From NCBI GenBank assembly GCA_904393845.1, contig CAJFNB010000006.1, forward strand, positions 1 to 38,194: a stretch of DNA of 38,194 nucleotides, in the 5' to 3' direction. Positions 24,046-30,238 of the stretch are shown piece after piece. The number at the start of each line of letters is the position of its first letter. Within the stretch, counting starts at the first letter, position 1. This stretch comes from Alloclostridium intestinigallinarum. GTDB lineage: Bacteria > Bacillota > Clostridia > Christensenellales > UBA3700. The notes under the pieces are model-generated. The model made no database searches, was not told the DNA's origin, and saw only the letters and a program-made list of their open reading frames with translations. Made by a program: the position numbers and the translations under genes.

Positions 24046-25110
24046 ATGGGAACGTATAATATTGCGGTAATCAAAGGGGACGGCATAGGTCCCGAAGTAA
24101 CGGGCGCGGCTATGGACGTGCTCATCAAAGTGGGCGAAAGATTCTCCCACAAATTCAACTTTACGGAAAGTATCTGCGGCGGCGCGGCTTACGATAAGTA
24201 CGGCGAGCCTCTGCCCCAGGAAAGCCTGGACGTCTGCCTGAAAAGCGACAGCGTTCTGCTGGGCGCCGTGGGCGGTCCGCAGTACGATTCTCTCCCCTAC
24301 GAAAAGCGCCCCGAGCGCGCTCTTCTGGGCGTGAGAAAGGCTATGGGGCTTTACGCGAATCTGCGCCCCGCGCGTCTTTTCCCCGCGCTTGAAAAAGTCT
24401 GCCCGCTCAAAAACCCCGGCAAGATAGACCTGCTTGTGGTGCGCGAGCTTATCGGCGGCATTTACTTCGGCGAAAAGGGCATGCGCCGCGGCAAATACGG
24501 AGCGGAAGGCTACGACGTGATGGCTTACGGCGAACTTGAAGTGGAACGCATTTCGCGCGTTGCCTTCGAACTTGCGCAAAAGCGCCGCCGCAAGGTTTCC
24601 AGTATAGATAAAGCCAACGTGCTCAAAACTTCCGGACTTTGGAGAAAGTGCGTGCACGACGTGCACTCCGACTATCCCGACGTGGAACTTGAAGACGTGC
24701 TCGTGGATAACGCCGCAATGCAGCTTGTGCGCGATCCCGCCCAATTCGACGTCATCGTTACGGGCAACCTGTTCGGCGATATTCTCTCCGACCTGTCCGC
24801 AATGTGCGTGGGCAGTATAGGCATTCTGCCTTCCGCCAGCATAAACGAAACCACCCGCGGACTTTACGAGCCTATCCACGGTTCCGCGCCCACCATCGCG
24901 GGCAAGAATATAGCCAACCCTTTGGCAACCATTCTCTCCGCCGCCATGATGCTGCGCTACGCCTTCGACCTTTCGGAAGAAGCCGACGCTGTGGAAAACG
25001 CCGTGGAAAAAACGCTTGCGCAGGGCGCGAGAACGGCTGATTTGAAGGAAGAGGGGCTGCCCGTTTTGTCGACGACGGCTATGACGGAGCAGGTTATTAA
25101 GAATATATAA
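24046..25110 (+). CDS. leuB: 3-isopropylmalate dehydrogenase
   Basis: The 354-aa product is full length. It begins IAVIKGDGIGPEV, has the substrate-binding YANLRPARLFP, RELIGGIYFGEKG, the Lys/Asp region SIDKANVLKTSGLWRK, the metal site VTGNLFGDILSDLSA, and the NAD-binding EPIHGSAPTIAGKNIANP. It oxidises and decarboxylates 3-isopropylmalate to 2-ketoisocaproate with NAD+. It ends the leuCDB unit. leuA is not nearby and must be elsewhere. Its stop codon directly abuts a two-stem terminator-like structure. Confidence 0.97.
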   Translation: MGTYNIAVIKGDGIGPEVTGAAMDVLIKVGERFSHKFNFTESICGGAAYDKYGEPLPQESLDVCLKSDSVLLGAVGGPQYDSLPYEKRPERALLGVRKAMGLYANLRPARLFPALEKVCPLKNPGKIDLLVVRELIGGIYFGEKGMRRGKYGAEGYDVMAYGELEVERISRVAFELAQKRRRKVSSIDKANVLKTSGLWRKCVHDVHSDYPDVELEDVLVDNAAMQLVRDPAQFDVIVTGNLFGDILSDLSAMCVGSIGILPSASINETTRGLYEPIHGSAPTIAGKNIANPLATILSAAMMLRYAFDLSEEADAVENAVEKTLAQGARTADLKEEGLPVLSTTAMTEQVIKNI

Positions 25111-25184
25111 GCGGAAAAAGTTAATTCAAAAATATAAAGGCGGCAAAATTTTGCCGTCTTTAAATTTTTATACACTTTTTCCGC
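25111..25184 (+). terminator. Two-stem structure after leuB (outer stem covaries with the rpsT copy)
   Basis: An outer perfect 11-bp stem GCGGAAAAAGT/ACTTTTTCCGC encloses an inner hairpin at 25136-25161 (AAAGGCGGCAAAA with TTTTGCCGTCTTT) followed by T-rich sequence. TAATTCAAAAA follows the left arm. The same architecture follows rpsT, with GG/CC replaced by TT/AA in the outer stem. The inner hairpin with its T-run is a plausible Rho-independent terminator. Confidence 0.75.
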
Positions 25185-25312
25185 CCACGAGGGCGCCGCA
25201 TATAAGGCGCGTGATACTTTGTCAAGCCCATAGTACGCTCCTGTCGCAAAAATACGTCTTTCCTCGTCTGACACATCTTCTATGCGGTGCTTTTCAGCGA
25301 GACTACAAATAG
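25185..25312 (+). repeat. Interspersed repeat family B, copy B2
   Basis: Beginning right after the two-stem structure, CCACGAGGGCGCCGCATATAAG, GTCAAGCC, TAGTACGCTC, CGCAAAAATACGTCTTTCCT and CACATCTTCTATGCGGTGC match B1 at a diverged level in the same order. On the minus strand this region is open for about 50 codons, but that frame runs into leuB antisense and is not a convincing gene. Confidence 0.6.
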
Positions 25313-25351
25313 GTGCGGCGAGCCGCCGCAGGCTGATATTATACCTTGAAG
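25313..25351 (-). repeat. Family C hairpin, minus orientation
   Basis: On the minus strand CTTCAAGGTATAATATCAG is followed by a GCGGCGG/CCGC hairpin, like the copy at 6069-6104. It joins copies B2 and A3. Confidence 0.5.
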
Positions 25352-25777
25352 CAGAAAAAGTATTATTTGAAGCATTATCTCCGCAATGCCATATAATTTT
25401 AATCAGGCGAAGCAAATTTTTTCGCACGAGTGTATGTTATAAAAAGCGGATAACCCGCCGCCGAAAATCGCACTTTTCGGCGAGCGCACCTATAAAATTC
25501 GCCGTGCGGATTTTCCCGTAAGGGCGGATTGGGATGGCGTGGTGACCACGCTGTCTTAACCGCCTTGCATAAAAGGCTATTTGTATATACTTATCTTCCT
25601 TGCACGTGCAATGGCTACGGGTAGTCGTTGCGCGAAAAGAAGGGAGCACCGACCCTCAAGCAAGCATAACTTGCGAATGGGCGGGTTCTCCCTTAAAACG
25701 TAGCCGCAAAGTGTTTTGCGCAGATATAGTAAGCCAATCAAATAGTCTTATCGCAAAACACTTTCATTCGGCGCTTA
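25352..25777 (-). repeat. Interspersed repeat family A, copy A3
   Basis: Read from the NuoE-like stop codon on the minus strand, the modules follow the same order as in A2: head hairpin, GGGAGAACC stem, CTTCTTTTCGCGCAACGACT, TTGCACGTGCAA, AAGGCGGTTAAGACAG, the palindrome GCGTGGTCACCACGC and a GCACGGCGAATTTTATAGG module. There is no nested insertion. No gene is seen here. Confidence 0.7.
25701..25777 (-). terminator. Long hairpin just after the NuoE-like stop codon (family A head)
   Basis: AAAGTGTTTTGCG and CGCAAAACACTTT form the stem, with TAAGCGC facing a diverged GCGGCTA. It lies 4 nt after the stop of the NuoE-like gene. Same structure as 261-339 and 19388-19465. Confidence 0.5.
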
Positions 25778-25781
25778 ATAT

Positions 25782-26273
25782 TTAATATTTCGCCAAAATT
25801 TTCCCCACTTCGTCCGGATTCACTTTGCCGTAGACGTCCTCGCCTATGGTCATAACGGGCGCAAGTCCGCAGCAGCCTATGCAACGGGTAGCGGCAAGCG
25901 AAAATTTGCCGTCGGGAGTGCAGTCGCCGCTTCCTATGCCCAGCGCGGCTGAAATTTTATCGAACACCTGCTGCGAACCTTTGACGTAGCACGCGGTGCC
26001 GAGGCATACGCCGATAGGGTATTTGCCGTTGGGGGCAAGGGCGAACTGTGAATAAAAAGTGGTAATACCGAAAATCTTTTCAAGTGGAATACCCGTCTCT
26101 TCGGAAACTATTTTCTGAACTTCCATGGGCAGGTATCCGTAAATTTCCTGAGCTTTTTGCAGGGCGGGCATGGCGCATCCGTCCAATTTGGCTATCTCTT
26201 TCAACTCCGCGCGGAGTCTGGCTTCTTGTTCCGCCGTTCCGGAAAAGGGAACGCTGGTCATTTTCTTCTTCAT
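25782..26273 (-). CDS. NuoE/HydC-type [2Fe-2S] thioredoxin-like subunit (orphan)
   Basis: The 163-aa product matches the 24-kDa subunit of NADH dehydrogenases, which is also the small subunit of electron-bifurcating hydrogenases and NADP-reducing complexes. It has the helical N-terminus (LQKAQEIYGYLP, IFGITTFYSQF) and the four [2Fe-2S] Cys in CLGTACYVKG and CIGCCGLAP. I start at MKKKMTSVPF because AGGAGG lies 5 nt upstream. Partner subunits (NuoF/HydB and a catalytic subunit) are normally adjacent but are not here; the neighbours are a leu operon and a metal regulator. It may work with a complex encoded elsewhere. Confidence 0.92.
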   Translation of the reverse strand: MKKKMTSVPFSGTAEQEARLRAELKEIAKLDGCAMPALQKAQEIYGYLPMEVQKIVSEETGIPLEKIFGITTFYSQFALAPNGKYPIGVCLGTACYVKGSQQVFDKISAALGIGSGDCTPDGKFSLAATRCIGCCGLAPVMTIGEDVYGKVNPDEVGKILAKY

Positions 26274-26314
26274 AATTTCCTCCTGAAACGCGCGCATTCG
26301 CACACATCCTGTAT

Positions 26315-26343
26315 ATTATACCATAAGAATTGCAGGAAAGCAA
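26315..26343 (-). promoter_or_regulatory. Promoter of the NuoE-like gene
   Basis: On the minus strand TTGCTT-N17-TATAAT lies about 40 nt before the ATG. Confidence 0.75.
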
Positions 26344-26394
26344 GAAAATATATTTATCCGCGCCGCCCGTAAACAATAAGTGGCGGCAAAGTCC

Positions 26395-26423
26395 TTGCTT
26401 TTTTGTCTGTATTATGGTATAGT
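26395..26423 (+). promoter_or_regulatory. Promoter of the MntR/DtxR-type gene
   Basis: TTGCTT-N17-TATAGT lies about 30 nt before the ATG, which has CGGAGGA upstream. The two promoters here are back to back and only about 50 bp apart. I see no clear inverted repeat for a metal-dependent operator. Confidence 0.7.
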
Positions 26424-26452
26424 ATCCTTAACTTGAAAAGTCGGAGGACATT

Positions 26453-26827
26453 ATGGGCAAGTATACCAAGGCGGAAGAAGACTATCTCGAGGCAATCTAT
26501 ATGCTCGGCGGAGCGGACGGCGGCGTGCAATCGGTGGCGGTTTCGGTAAAGCTGGGCGTTTCCAAGCCTGCGGTGAACATGGCCACCAACGATTTGGCAA
26601 AAAAAGGACTGATAGAAAAACAGCGCTACGGCGACCTTACTCTGACCAAGGAAGGCAGGGCGGTGGCGGAAGAAGTTTACGCGCGCCACACGCTTTTGAA
26701 ACAGCTTCTGATATATATCGGCGTATCCGAAGAAACCGCGGAAAACGATTGCTGCAAAATAGAGCACACTCTCAGCGCGGAAACGGTGGAAAAACTGCGC
26801 GGGCTGAAAGAAAAGCTCGGCTTTTGA
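26453..26827 (+). CDS. Metal-dependent transcriptional regulator, DtxR/MntR family
   Basis: The 124-aa protein has the N-terminal winged helix (KAEEDYLEAIYML, VSVKLGVSKPAVNMATNDLAKKGLI) and a short dimer domain with metal-site features ARHTLLKQLL and CCKIEHTLS (His and the E-H pair kept). It lacks the C-terminal SH3-like domain, as MntR does, and is slightly shorter than B. subtilis MntR. It would repress Mn2+ or Fe2+ uptake when metal is bound. No transporter is adjacent, so its targets are elsewhere. Metal specificity cannot be told from sequence. Confidence 0.88.
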   Translation: MGKYTKAEEDYLEAIYMLGGADGGVQSVAVSVKLGVSKPAVNMATNDLAKKGLIEKQRYGDLTLTKEGRAVAEEVYARHTLLKQLLIYIGVSEETAENDCCKIEHTLSAETVEKLRGLKEKLGF

Positions 26828-26845
26828 AAAAACAGTTAAAACGCG

Positions 26846-26870
26846 CCGCGCCCTTACGGGGCGCGGTTTT
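26846..26870 (+). terminator. Rho-independent terminator after the MntR-type gene
   Basis: CCGCGCCC and GGGCGCGG form a perfect 8-bp stem with a 5-nt loop, followed by TTTT. Confidence 0.88.
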
Positions 26871-26921
26871 CATTATTAGACAAATAACGATTAAAAATTA
26901 AATTTTGCACATAATTGAGGT

Positions 26922-27743
26922 ATGGCGTACTGCGGAAAACATACCTTTTCGCTCATAATTTTACTTATCGCCGCAATATTTGCCGTTGCGGCTATTTCGC
27001 AGTGCGCCATTCTGCCCGCAATCTGCCGCGCGGAAGAAGGCCCCGGCGCGGAAAATTCTGAAAAGATGGCTTCATACACCACCTCTTTTGCCTCGTCGGG
27101 GACGGGCAGGGTGAACAACATCCGCCTTGCGGCGGCAGCCTTGAACGGATACACCGTACAGCCGGGGCAGGAACTTTCCTTCAATGCCGCGGTCGGCGAG
27201 CGCACGACAGAGCGCGGCTACTCGGTTGCCAAAGTCATCGTGGACGGGGAATATGTGGAAGGCGTGGGCGGCGGCGTGTGCCAGGTTTCTTCGACCTTGT
27301 ACAACGCGTGGGTGCTCGCGGGACTGGATGTGGTGCGCGTGCAGGGGCATTCGCTGCCTTCGGGATATGTGCCCATGTCGCAGGACGCCACCGTCAGTGA
27401 GTACATAGACCTTGTTTTGAAAAACGATACGTCTTTCCCCGTGCAGGTGCGTACTAAAACCGACGGCACAGACCTTAACATTGCTGTTTTCGGCAAAAAA
27501 CAGCCTTTCAAAGTAACGCTTCTTCCCGAAATTCTCTCCGTAGTCCCCGCCGGCGAGGATATAGAATACGTGGACAGTCTGCCCGAAGGCAAAAATTACG
27601 TGATAGCGCGCCGGCCCAGGCAAGGCTACCGGACGCGCCTTGTCGCCACATACACATACTCGGACGGAAGAGTCGTCAAAAAACAGCTCCGCCGCGACTT
27701 TTACCGCCCCACAGACACCAAAATTTTAATGATAGCCGACTGA
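26922..27743 (+). CDS. VanW-family exported protein with a C-terminal G5-like region
   Basis: The 273-aa product has an N-terminal membrane/signal segment (SLIILLIAAIFAVAAISQC). The VanW domain follows at about residues 55-185, with LSFNAAVGERTTERGY and VDGEYVEGVGGGVCQVSSTL as hallmarks. The last 75 residues (PEILSVVPAGEDIEYVD, YRTRLVATYTYSDGRVV) resemble a G5 domain. VanW proteins are common in spore-forming Firmicutes and are thought to act at the cell wall; the biochemical role is unknown. A CATAAT hexamer ends 6 nt before the ATG without a clear -35, so leaderless start is possible; GAGG lies too close to the ATG. Confidence 0.87.
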   Translation: MAYCGKHTFSLIILLIAAIFAVAAISQCAILPAICRAEEGPGAENSEKMASYTTSFASSGTGRVNNIRLAAAALNGYTVQPGQELSFNAAVGERTTERGYSVAKVIVDGEYVEGVGGGVCQVSSTLYNAWVLAGLDVVRVQGHSLPSGYVPMSQDATVSEYIDLVLKNDTSFPVQVRTKTDGTDLNIAVFGKKQPFKVTLLPEILSVVPAGEDIEYVDSLPEGKNYVIARRPRQGYRTRLVATYTYSDGRVVKKQLRRDFYRPTDTKILMIAD

Positions 27744-27853
27744 CAGGTCCTTTCCGACATACTTCCGGAAGCCGATATACGTCCCGGAAGCGCAAATTTT
27801 TCGCTTTATCCGCATCGAAACTTGTATTTTGCAAAAAATCCTCTCTAAAATTC

Positions 27854-27882
27854 GTGACAAACGCGTTTTATTGTGCTACAAT
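27854..27882 (+). promoter_or_regulatory. Promoter of tRNA-Leu
   Basis: GTGACA-N17-TACAAT lies about 30 bp before the tRNA. Confidence 0.6.
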
Positions 27883-27914
27883 ATATTAGCTTGCAAGGCA
27901 AGCGCATGCCATGT

Positions 27915-28001
27915 GCGGATGTGGCGGAATTGGCAGACGCGTAAGATTCAGGTTCTTATGGTCGAAAGGTCGTGCAGGTTCAAGTCCTGTCATCCGCACC
28001 A
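27915..28001 (+). tRNA. tRNA-Leu (anticodon CAG), CCA encoded
   Basis: The 7-bp acceptor stem is GCGGATG/CATCCGC. The anticodon stem TAAGA/TCTTA closes the loop TTCAGGT, so the anticodon is CAG and reads CUG leucine codons. A long variable arm (class II) and a T-arm GCAGG-TTCAAGT-CCTGT follow; CCA is encoded. Its 3' 21 bp are repeated downstream at 28153-28173. Confidence 0.96.
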
Positions 28002-28009
28002 ATAAAAAT

Positions 28010-28033
28010 GCGAACCGAAGGGTTCGCTTTTTT
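28010..28033 (+). terminator. Terminator of tRNA-Leu
   Basis: GCGAACC and GGTTCGC form a stem with a 4-nt loop, followed by six T. Confidence 0.9.
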
Positions 28034-28044
28034 GTTAGTGCGTT

Positions 28045-28082
28045 CAGACAGGCAGAACCTGCCCGAACACGGCAGAGCCGTG
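28045..28082 (+). repeat. Family D repeat, copy D1
   Basis: This 38-bp stretch, starting CAGACAGGCAGAACCTGC and ending in an ACGGC...GCCGTG hairpin, matches 29802-29839 with three differences. Both copies lie a few bases after a terminator and follow TTAGTGC. Confidence 0.7.
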
Positions 28083-28152
28083 TGTGCACTGCACGCTCGC
28101 GCGGATATGCCGGGTAAGATATGTCAAACCGCGTTGCGCGCTCGCTGTAAGG

Positions 28153-28173
28153 CAAGTCCTGTCATCCGCACCA
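28153..28173 (+). repeat. Duplicated tRNA-Leu 3' end (candidate attachment site)
   Basis: This is an exact 21-bp copy of the tRNA-Leu T-loop-to-CCA end (27981-28001). Such copies arise when site-specific integrases use the tRNA 3' end as attB. The two copies are only 151 bp apart, so any element between them has been lost. Alternatively this is the remnant of a second tRNA-Leu. Confidence 0.7.
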
Positions 28174-28179
28174 AACAAG

Positions 28180-28224
28180 AATAATACGAACCCGAGAGGA
28201 AATCTTGAGTTCGTATTATTTTTT
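28180..28224 (+). terminator. Strong terminator after the tRNA-end copy
   Basis: AATAATACGAAC and GTTCGTATTATT form a perfect 12-bp stem followed by TTTT. The stretch from here to 28587 has no convincing gene; it holds another hairpin (CAAAACC...GGTTTTG, about 28274-28302) and looks like decayed mobile-element DNA. Confidence 0.85.
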
Positions 28225-28587
28225 ACCAGAGATTTTTTGGAATAATAGTTAAAAGATAAGTACTGTACAACTCAAAACCGGACGTGCTAATGCGCTCGGT
28301 TTTGCTATGCCATTTTACTTATTGCGGTCCGATTTCCTTCGCCTTTGGGGTGCCGTTTGTTGCACGGTGAAAAGCGGAAGTAAACGGCAAAAATTGTCGC
28401 TTAAAACTTTTAGAATACCGAGAGTCGGGCTTGATAACAAGTATGGCTCTTTTTGCATTTACGCAATAATTTTTGCTGGTCCGTTGATTTCCGTTTTTGC
28501 GACTTAAACTCGTAAGATTGTTATCTTTTCCCGGTGCTACGTCCGTCTTTGCCGAAAGGCGAAAAAACGAATCGGAGGTATTCCACA

Positions 28588-28764
28588 ATGAAAGAGTTTC
28601 AAAAATGCATTTTAGATAACGAAAGAGTTATCTCGGCAGAAAACATACGGCGAATGGGCGAAGTGATTGCCTTGTGTTGTATAAAAACGGTAATCGCCCA
28701 TTCCGGAAAAATTGCAAAATCTATCCGCCTATTTTTATGTCGTTCTAATTTAATTTATTATTGA
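28588..28764 (+). CDS. Small hypothetical protein, possible gene remnant
   Basis: A 58-aa frame starting MKEFQKCILDNERVISAEN has CGGAGG upstream of its ATG, so the start looks genuine. It ends by overlapping the 3' end of the convergent HEPN gene by 20 bp. This suggests a truncated gene or a short island peptide. I do not recognise it. Confidence 0.35.
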   Translation: MKEFQKCILDNERVISAENIRRMGEVIALCCIKTVIAHSGKIAKSIRLFLCRSNLIYY

Positions 28765-29674
28765 TGAAGTTTGAAAAAACATTCTCCCACGTTTCCCATT
28801 TTTTTACACTTTCAACCAATTTATCTCTATAATCACAATACTCAATTCCCAGCAGACAGCATAATATATTTCTATATAAAAACGATAATTTCACTATATA
28901 AAGCACGGCTTCTTCGCCAGATAAACATACTTGATTAAAGTTTCTTTTAATATGCATTACTTTTATTCTCGAATTAACAAGAATTTGAAGAAACTTGCCT
29001 GCATTTTTAGAATACTCTGTATCAAAAATGTCTTTTCCGTACATAGATATTATTGCATCCAAACACATTTTTAGAGTAGTGCCTTTTTCTCCCGGTTTAA
29101 GAGAAGAAAACTGATTTGTATATTCTGTTATAAGTTCAACGAGCGGCTCAAATACTTCTATAACAGACGCTATTTTTGCATCAATCGTAAGTCCAATTGA
29201 TGAAGTATTGTATAAAAATACCTGATGGATAATATCTAAATCCTCAACGAGATTGCACCATTTACTAAAAATATCAGCATTTATGTGCTTAAATGCATCA
29301 AGAAAACTCGTAGTATTTCCCCTGCACGCGTCTATTGTAGAGCAATAATTTAATCGTGAGCTTTTAATTTTTTCAAATAATTGAGATTGCTTCATCTCTT
29401 TCCCATTGCAGTCATAAGCTATAATTTTTTTAAAATCCAAAAACTCTCCCTCAAATAAAACAAACAGCTTTTCCAATTGACAAAATGTCGAATATAGCCT
29501 ATCGAAATCTCCCGTTTGGTCATACGATAACTCAACTGTTCTCACGACGATTTGTTTAATGCGAATTTCAATATCATTCGTTACGAAACTTAAATCCTTT
29601 GCCCCACCCAATAATCCTTTTTCATATGCTTGCGTAATTTTGATTTTATGACAGATAAAATTTTCTAAATTCAT
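28745..29674 (-). CDS. ApeA-like HEPN-domain protein (probable defence RNase)
   Basis: The 309-aa protein is AT-richer than the core genes around it. Its C-terminal third reads like the ApeA/HEPN group: LVNSRIKVMHIKRNF supplies the R-x4-6-H RNase motif (Arg236, His241), followed by LSGEEAVLYIVKLSFLYRNIL and a hydrophobic LLGI. The N-terminal two thirds (starting MNLENFICHKIKI) would be the sensing or substrate domain. ApeA proteins act in anti-phage abortive infection by cutting RNA. AGGAG precedes the ATG, with its own TTGAAA-N17-TATAAT promoter. The gene is in tandem with, but separate from, the restriction-modification operon. The HEPN call rests on pattern reading only. Confidence 0.6.
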   Translation of the reverse strand: MNLENFICHKIKITQAYEKGLLGGAKDLSFVTNDIEIRIKQIVVRTVELSYDQTGDFDRLYSTFCQLEKLFVLFEGEFLDFKKIIAYDCNGKEMKQSQLFEKIKSSRLNYCSTIDACRGNTTSFLDAFKHINADIFSKWCNLVEDLDIIHQVFLYNTSSIGLTIDAKIASVIEVFEPLVELITEYTNQFSSLKPGEKGTTLKMCLDAIISMYGKDIFDTEYSKNAGKFLQILVNSRIKVMHIKRNFNQVCLSGEEAVLYIVKLSFLYRNILCCLLGIEYCDYRDKLVESVKKWETWENVFSNFINNKLN

Positions 29675-29709
29675 TTTTTTGCAATACTCCTTGTTTGTTA
29701 GACGTAAAC

Positions 29710-29738
29710 ATTATACCAAATTAGATCTTCGTTTTCAA
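29710..29738 (-). promoter_or_regulatory. Promoter of the ApeA-like HEPN gene
   Basis: On the minus strand TTGAAA-N17-TATAAT is near consensus and lies about 36 nt before the ATG, so the gene is transcribed on its own. Confidence 0.75.
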
Positions 29739-29762
29739 TAAAAACCCATCGCATGCCAATAT

Positions 29763-29790
29763 AAGCCGAGAGCGTCAAACTCTCGGCTTT
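29763..29790. terminator. Hairpin terminator within the island
   Basis: AAGCCGAGAG and CTCTCGGCTT form a 10-bp stem. It separates the HEPN gene from the restriction-modification operon and could act in either direction. Confidence 0.75.
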
Positions 29791-29801
29791 CTTAGTGCAC
29801 C

Positions 29802-29839
29802 CAGACAGGCAGAACCTGCACGAACACGGCGGTGCCGTG
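29802..29839 (+). repeat. Family D repeat, copy D2
   Basis: See D1 at 28045-28082: same CAGACAGGCAGAACCTGC start and ACGGC...GCCGTG hairpin, again just after a terminator. The pair flanks the HEPN gene in direct orientation. Confidence 0.65.
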
Positions 29840-29883
29840 CCACTCGTTTATTCACGTCGCCGCAATAGGGGCAAGGTTACAAT

Positions 29884-29911
29884 TTGCAAATATTTGTTTT
29901 TTTGTTATAAT
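29884..29911 (+). promoter_or_regulatory. Promoter-like sequence without a clear gene
   Basis: TTGCAA-N16-TATAAT faces the gene remnant that follows. It may be a leftover of that gene's promoter. Confidence 0.45.
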
Positions 29912-29936
29912 ATCATTATTAAAGCAAAATATTCAG

Positions 29937-30050
29937 GTCGCAAAAACGGTAGACAAAAGTATTTTAAAAATCGCAATGGAGCAATCCGCAATAGACGCAA
30001 GTTGCAGAGCAATTGATTTTACAAGTTTCGTCCCGCCTGGGTTGAAATGA
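29937..30050 (+). pseudogene. Short gene remnant (possibly the 5' end of an acetyltransferase gene)
   Basis: The frame reads KTVDKSILKIAMEQSAIDAS then CRAIDF before stopping. This resembles the N-terminus of some clostridial GNAT-like proteins (IAMEQxAIDxNCxxEDF), but the normal start is missing and the frame ends at once. Recognition is from memory of the motif only. The rest of 29675-30238 shows no gene. Confidence 0.3.
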
Positions 30051-30193
30051 CAATAAAGTCCGACGGGTTTGTCAACGAATTAAATAATATATAAGCATAC
30101 GGCTTACCGAATCGCTCACTTTAAGGGCATACTTTCAAAAAAGCACAGGGCAGGTCGTCGGATTGTTTTATGCACGGCGGCAGACACACATTG

Positions 30194-30221
30194 AAAAGAC
30201 GGGCCGTAAGGCTCGCCTTTT
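30194..30221 (-). terminator. Terminator at the end of the restriction-modification operon
   Basis: AAAAGACGGGCC and GGCTCGCCTTTT form an imperfect stem (one mismatch, one G-T pair) with a GTAA loop. On the minus strand it is followed by T-containing sequence; it lies just after the helicase gene stop. Confidence 0.6.
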
Positions 30222-30238
30222 GTGTCCGTAAGGGGGTG

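Noticed and set aside
23611..24879. 422-codon open frame on the minus strand opposite leuD and leuB
   Set aside because: It lies entirely antisense to two certain genes and encodes an unnatural His/Phe/Ala-rich sequence without family motifs.
24957..25427. Minus-strand frame running from repeat B2 into leuB antisense
   Set aside because: It has a plausible-looking stretch but runs through repeat sequence and antisense leuB. It lacks a ribosome binding site and is not kept in the other B copies.
28307..28507. 66-codon frame after the tRNA region
   Set aside because: No ribosome binding site and no family likeness; it lies in DNA that looks like decayed mobile-element sequence.
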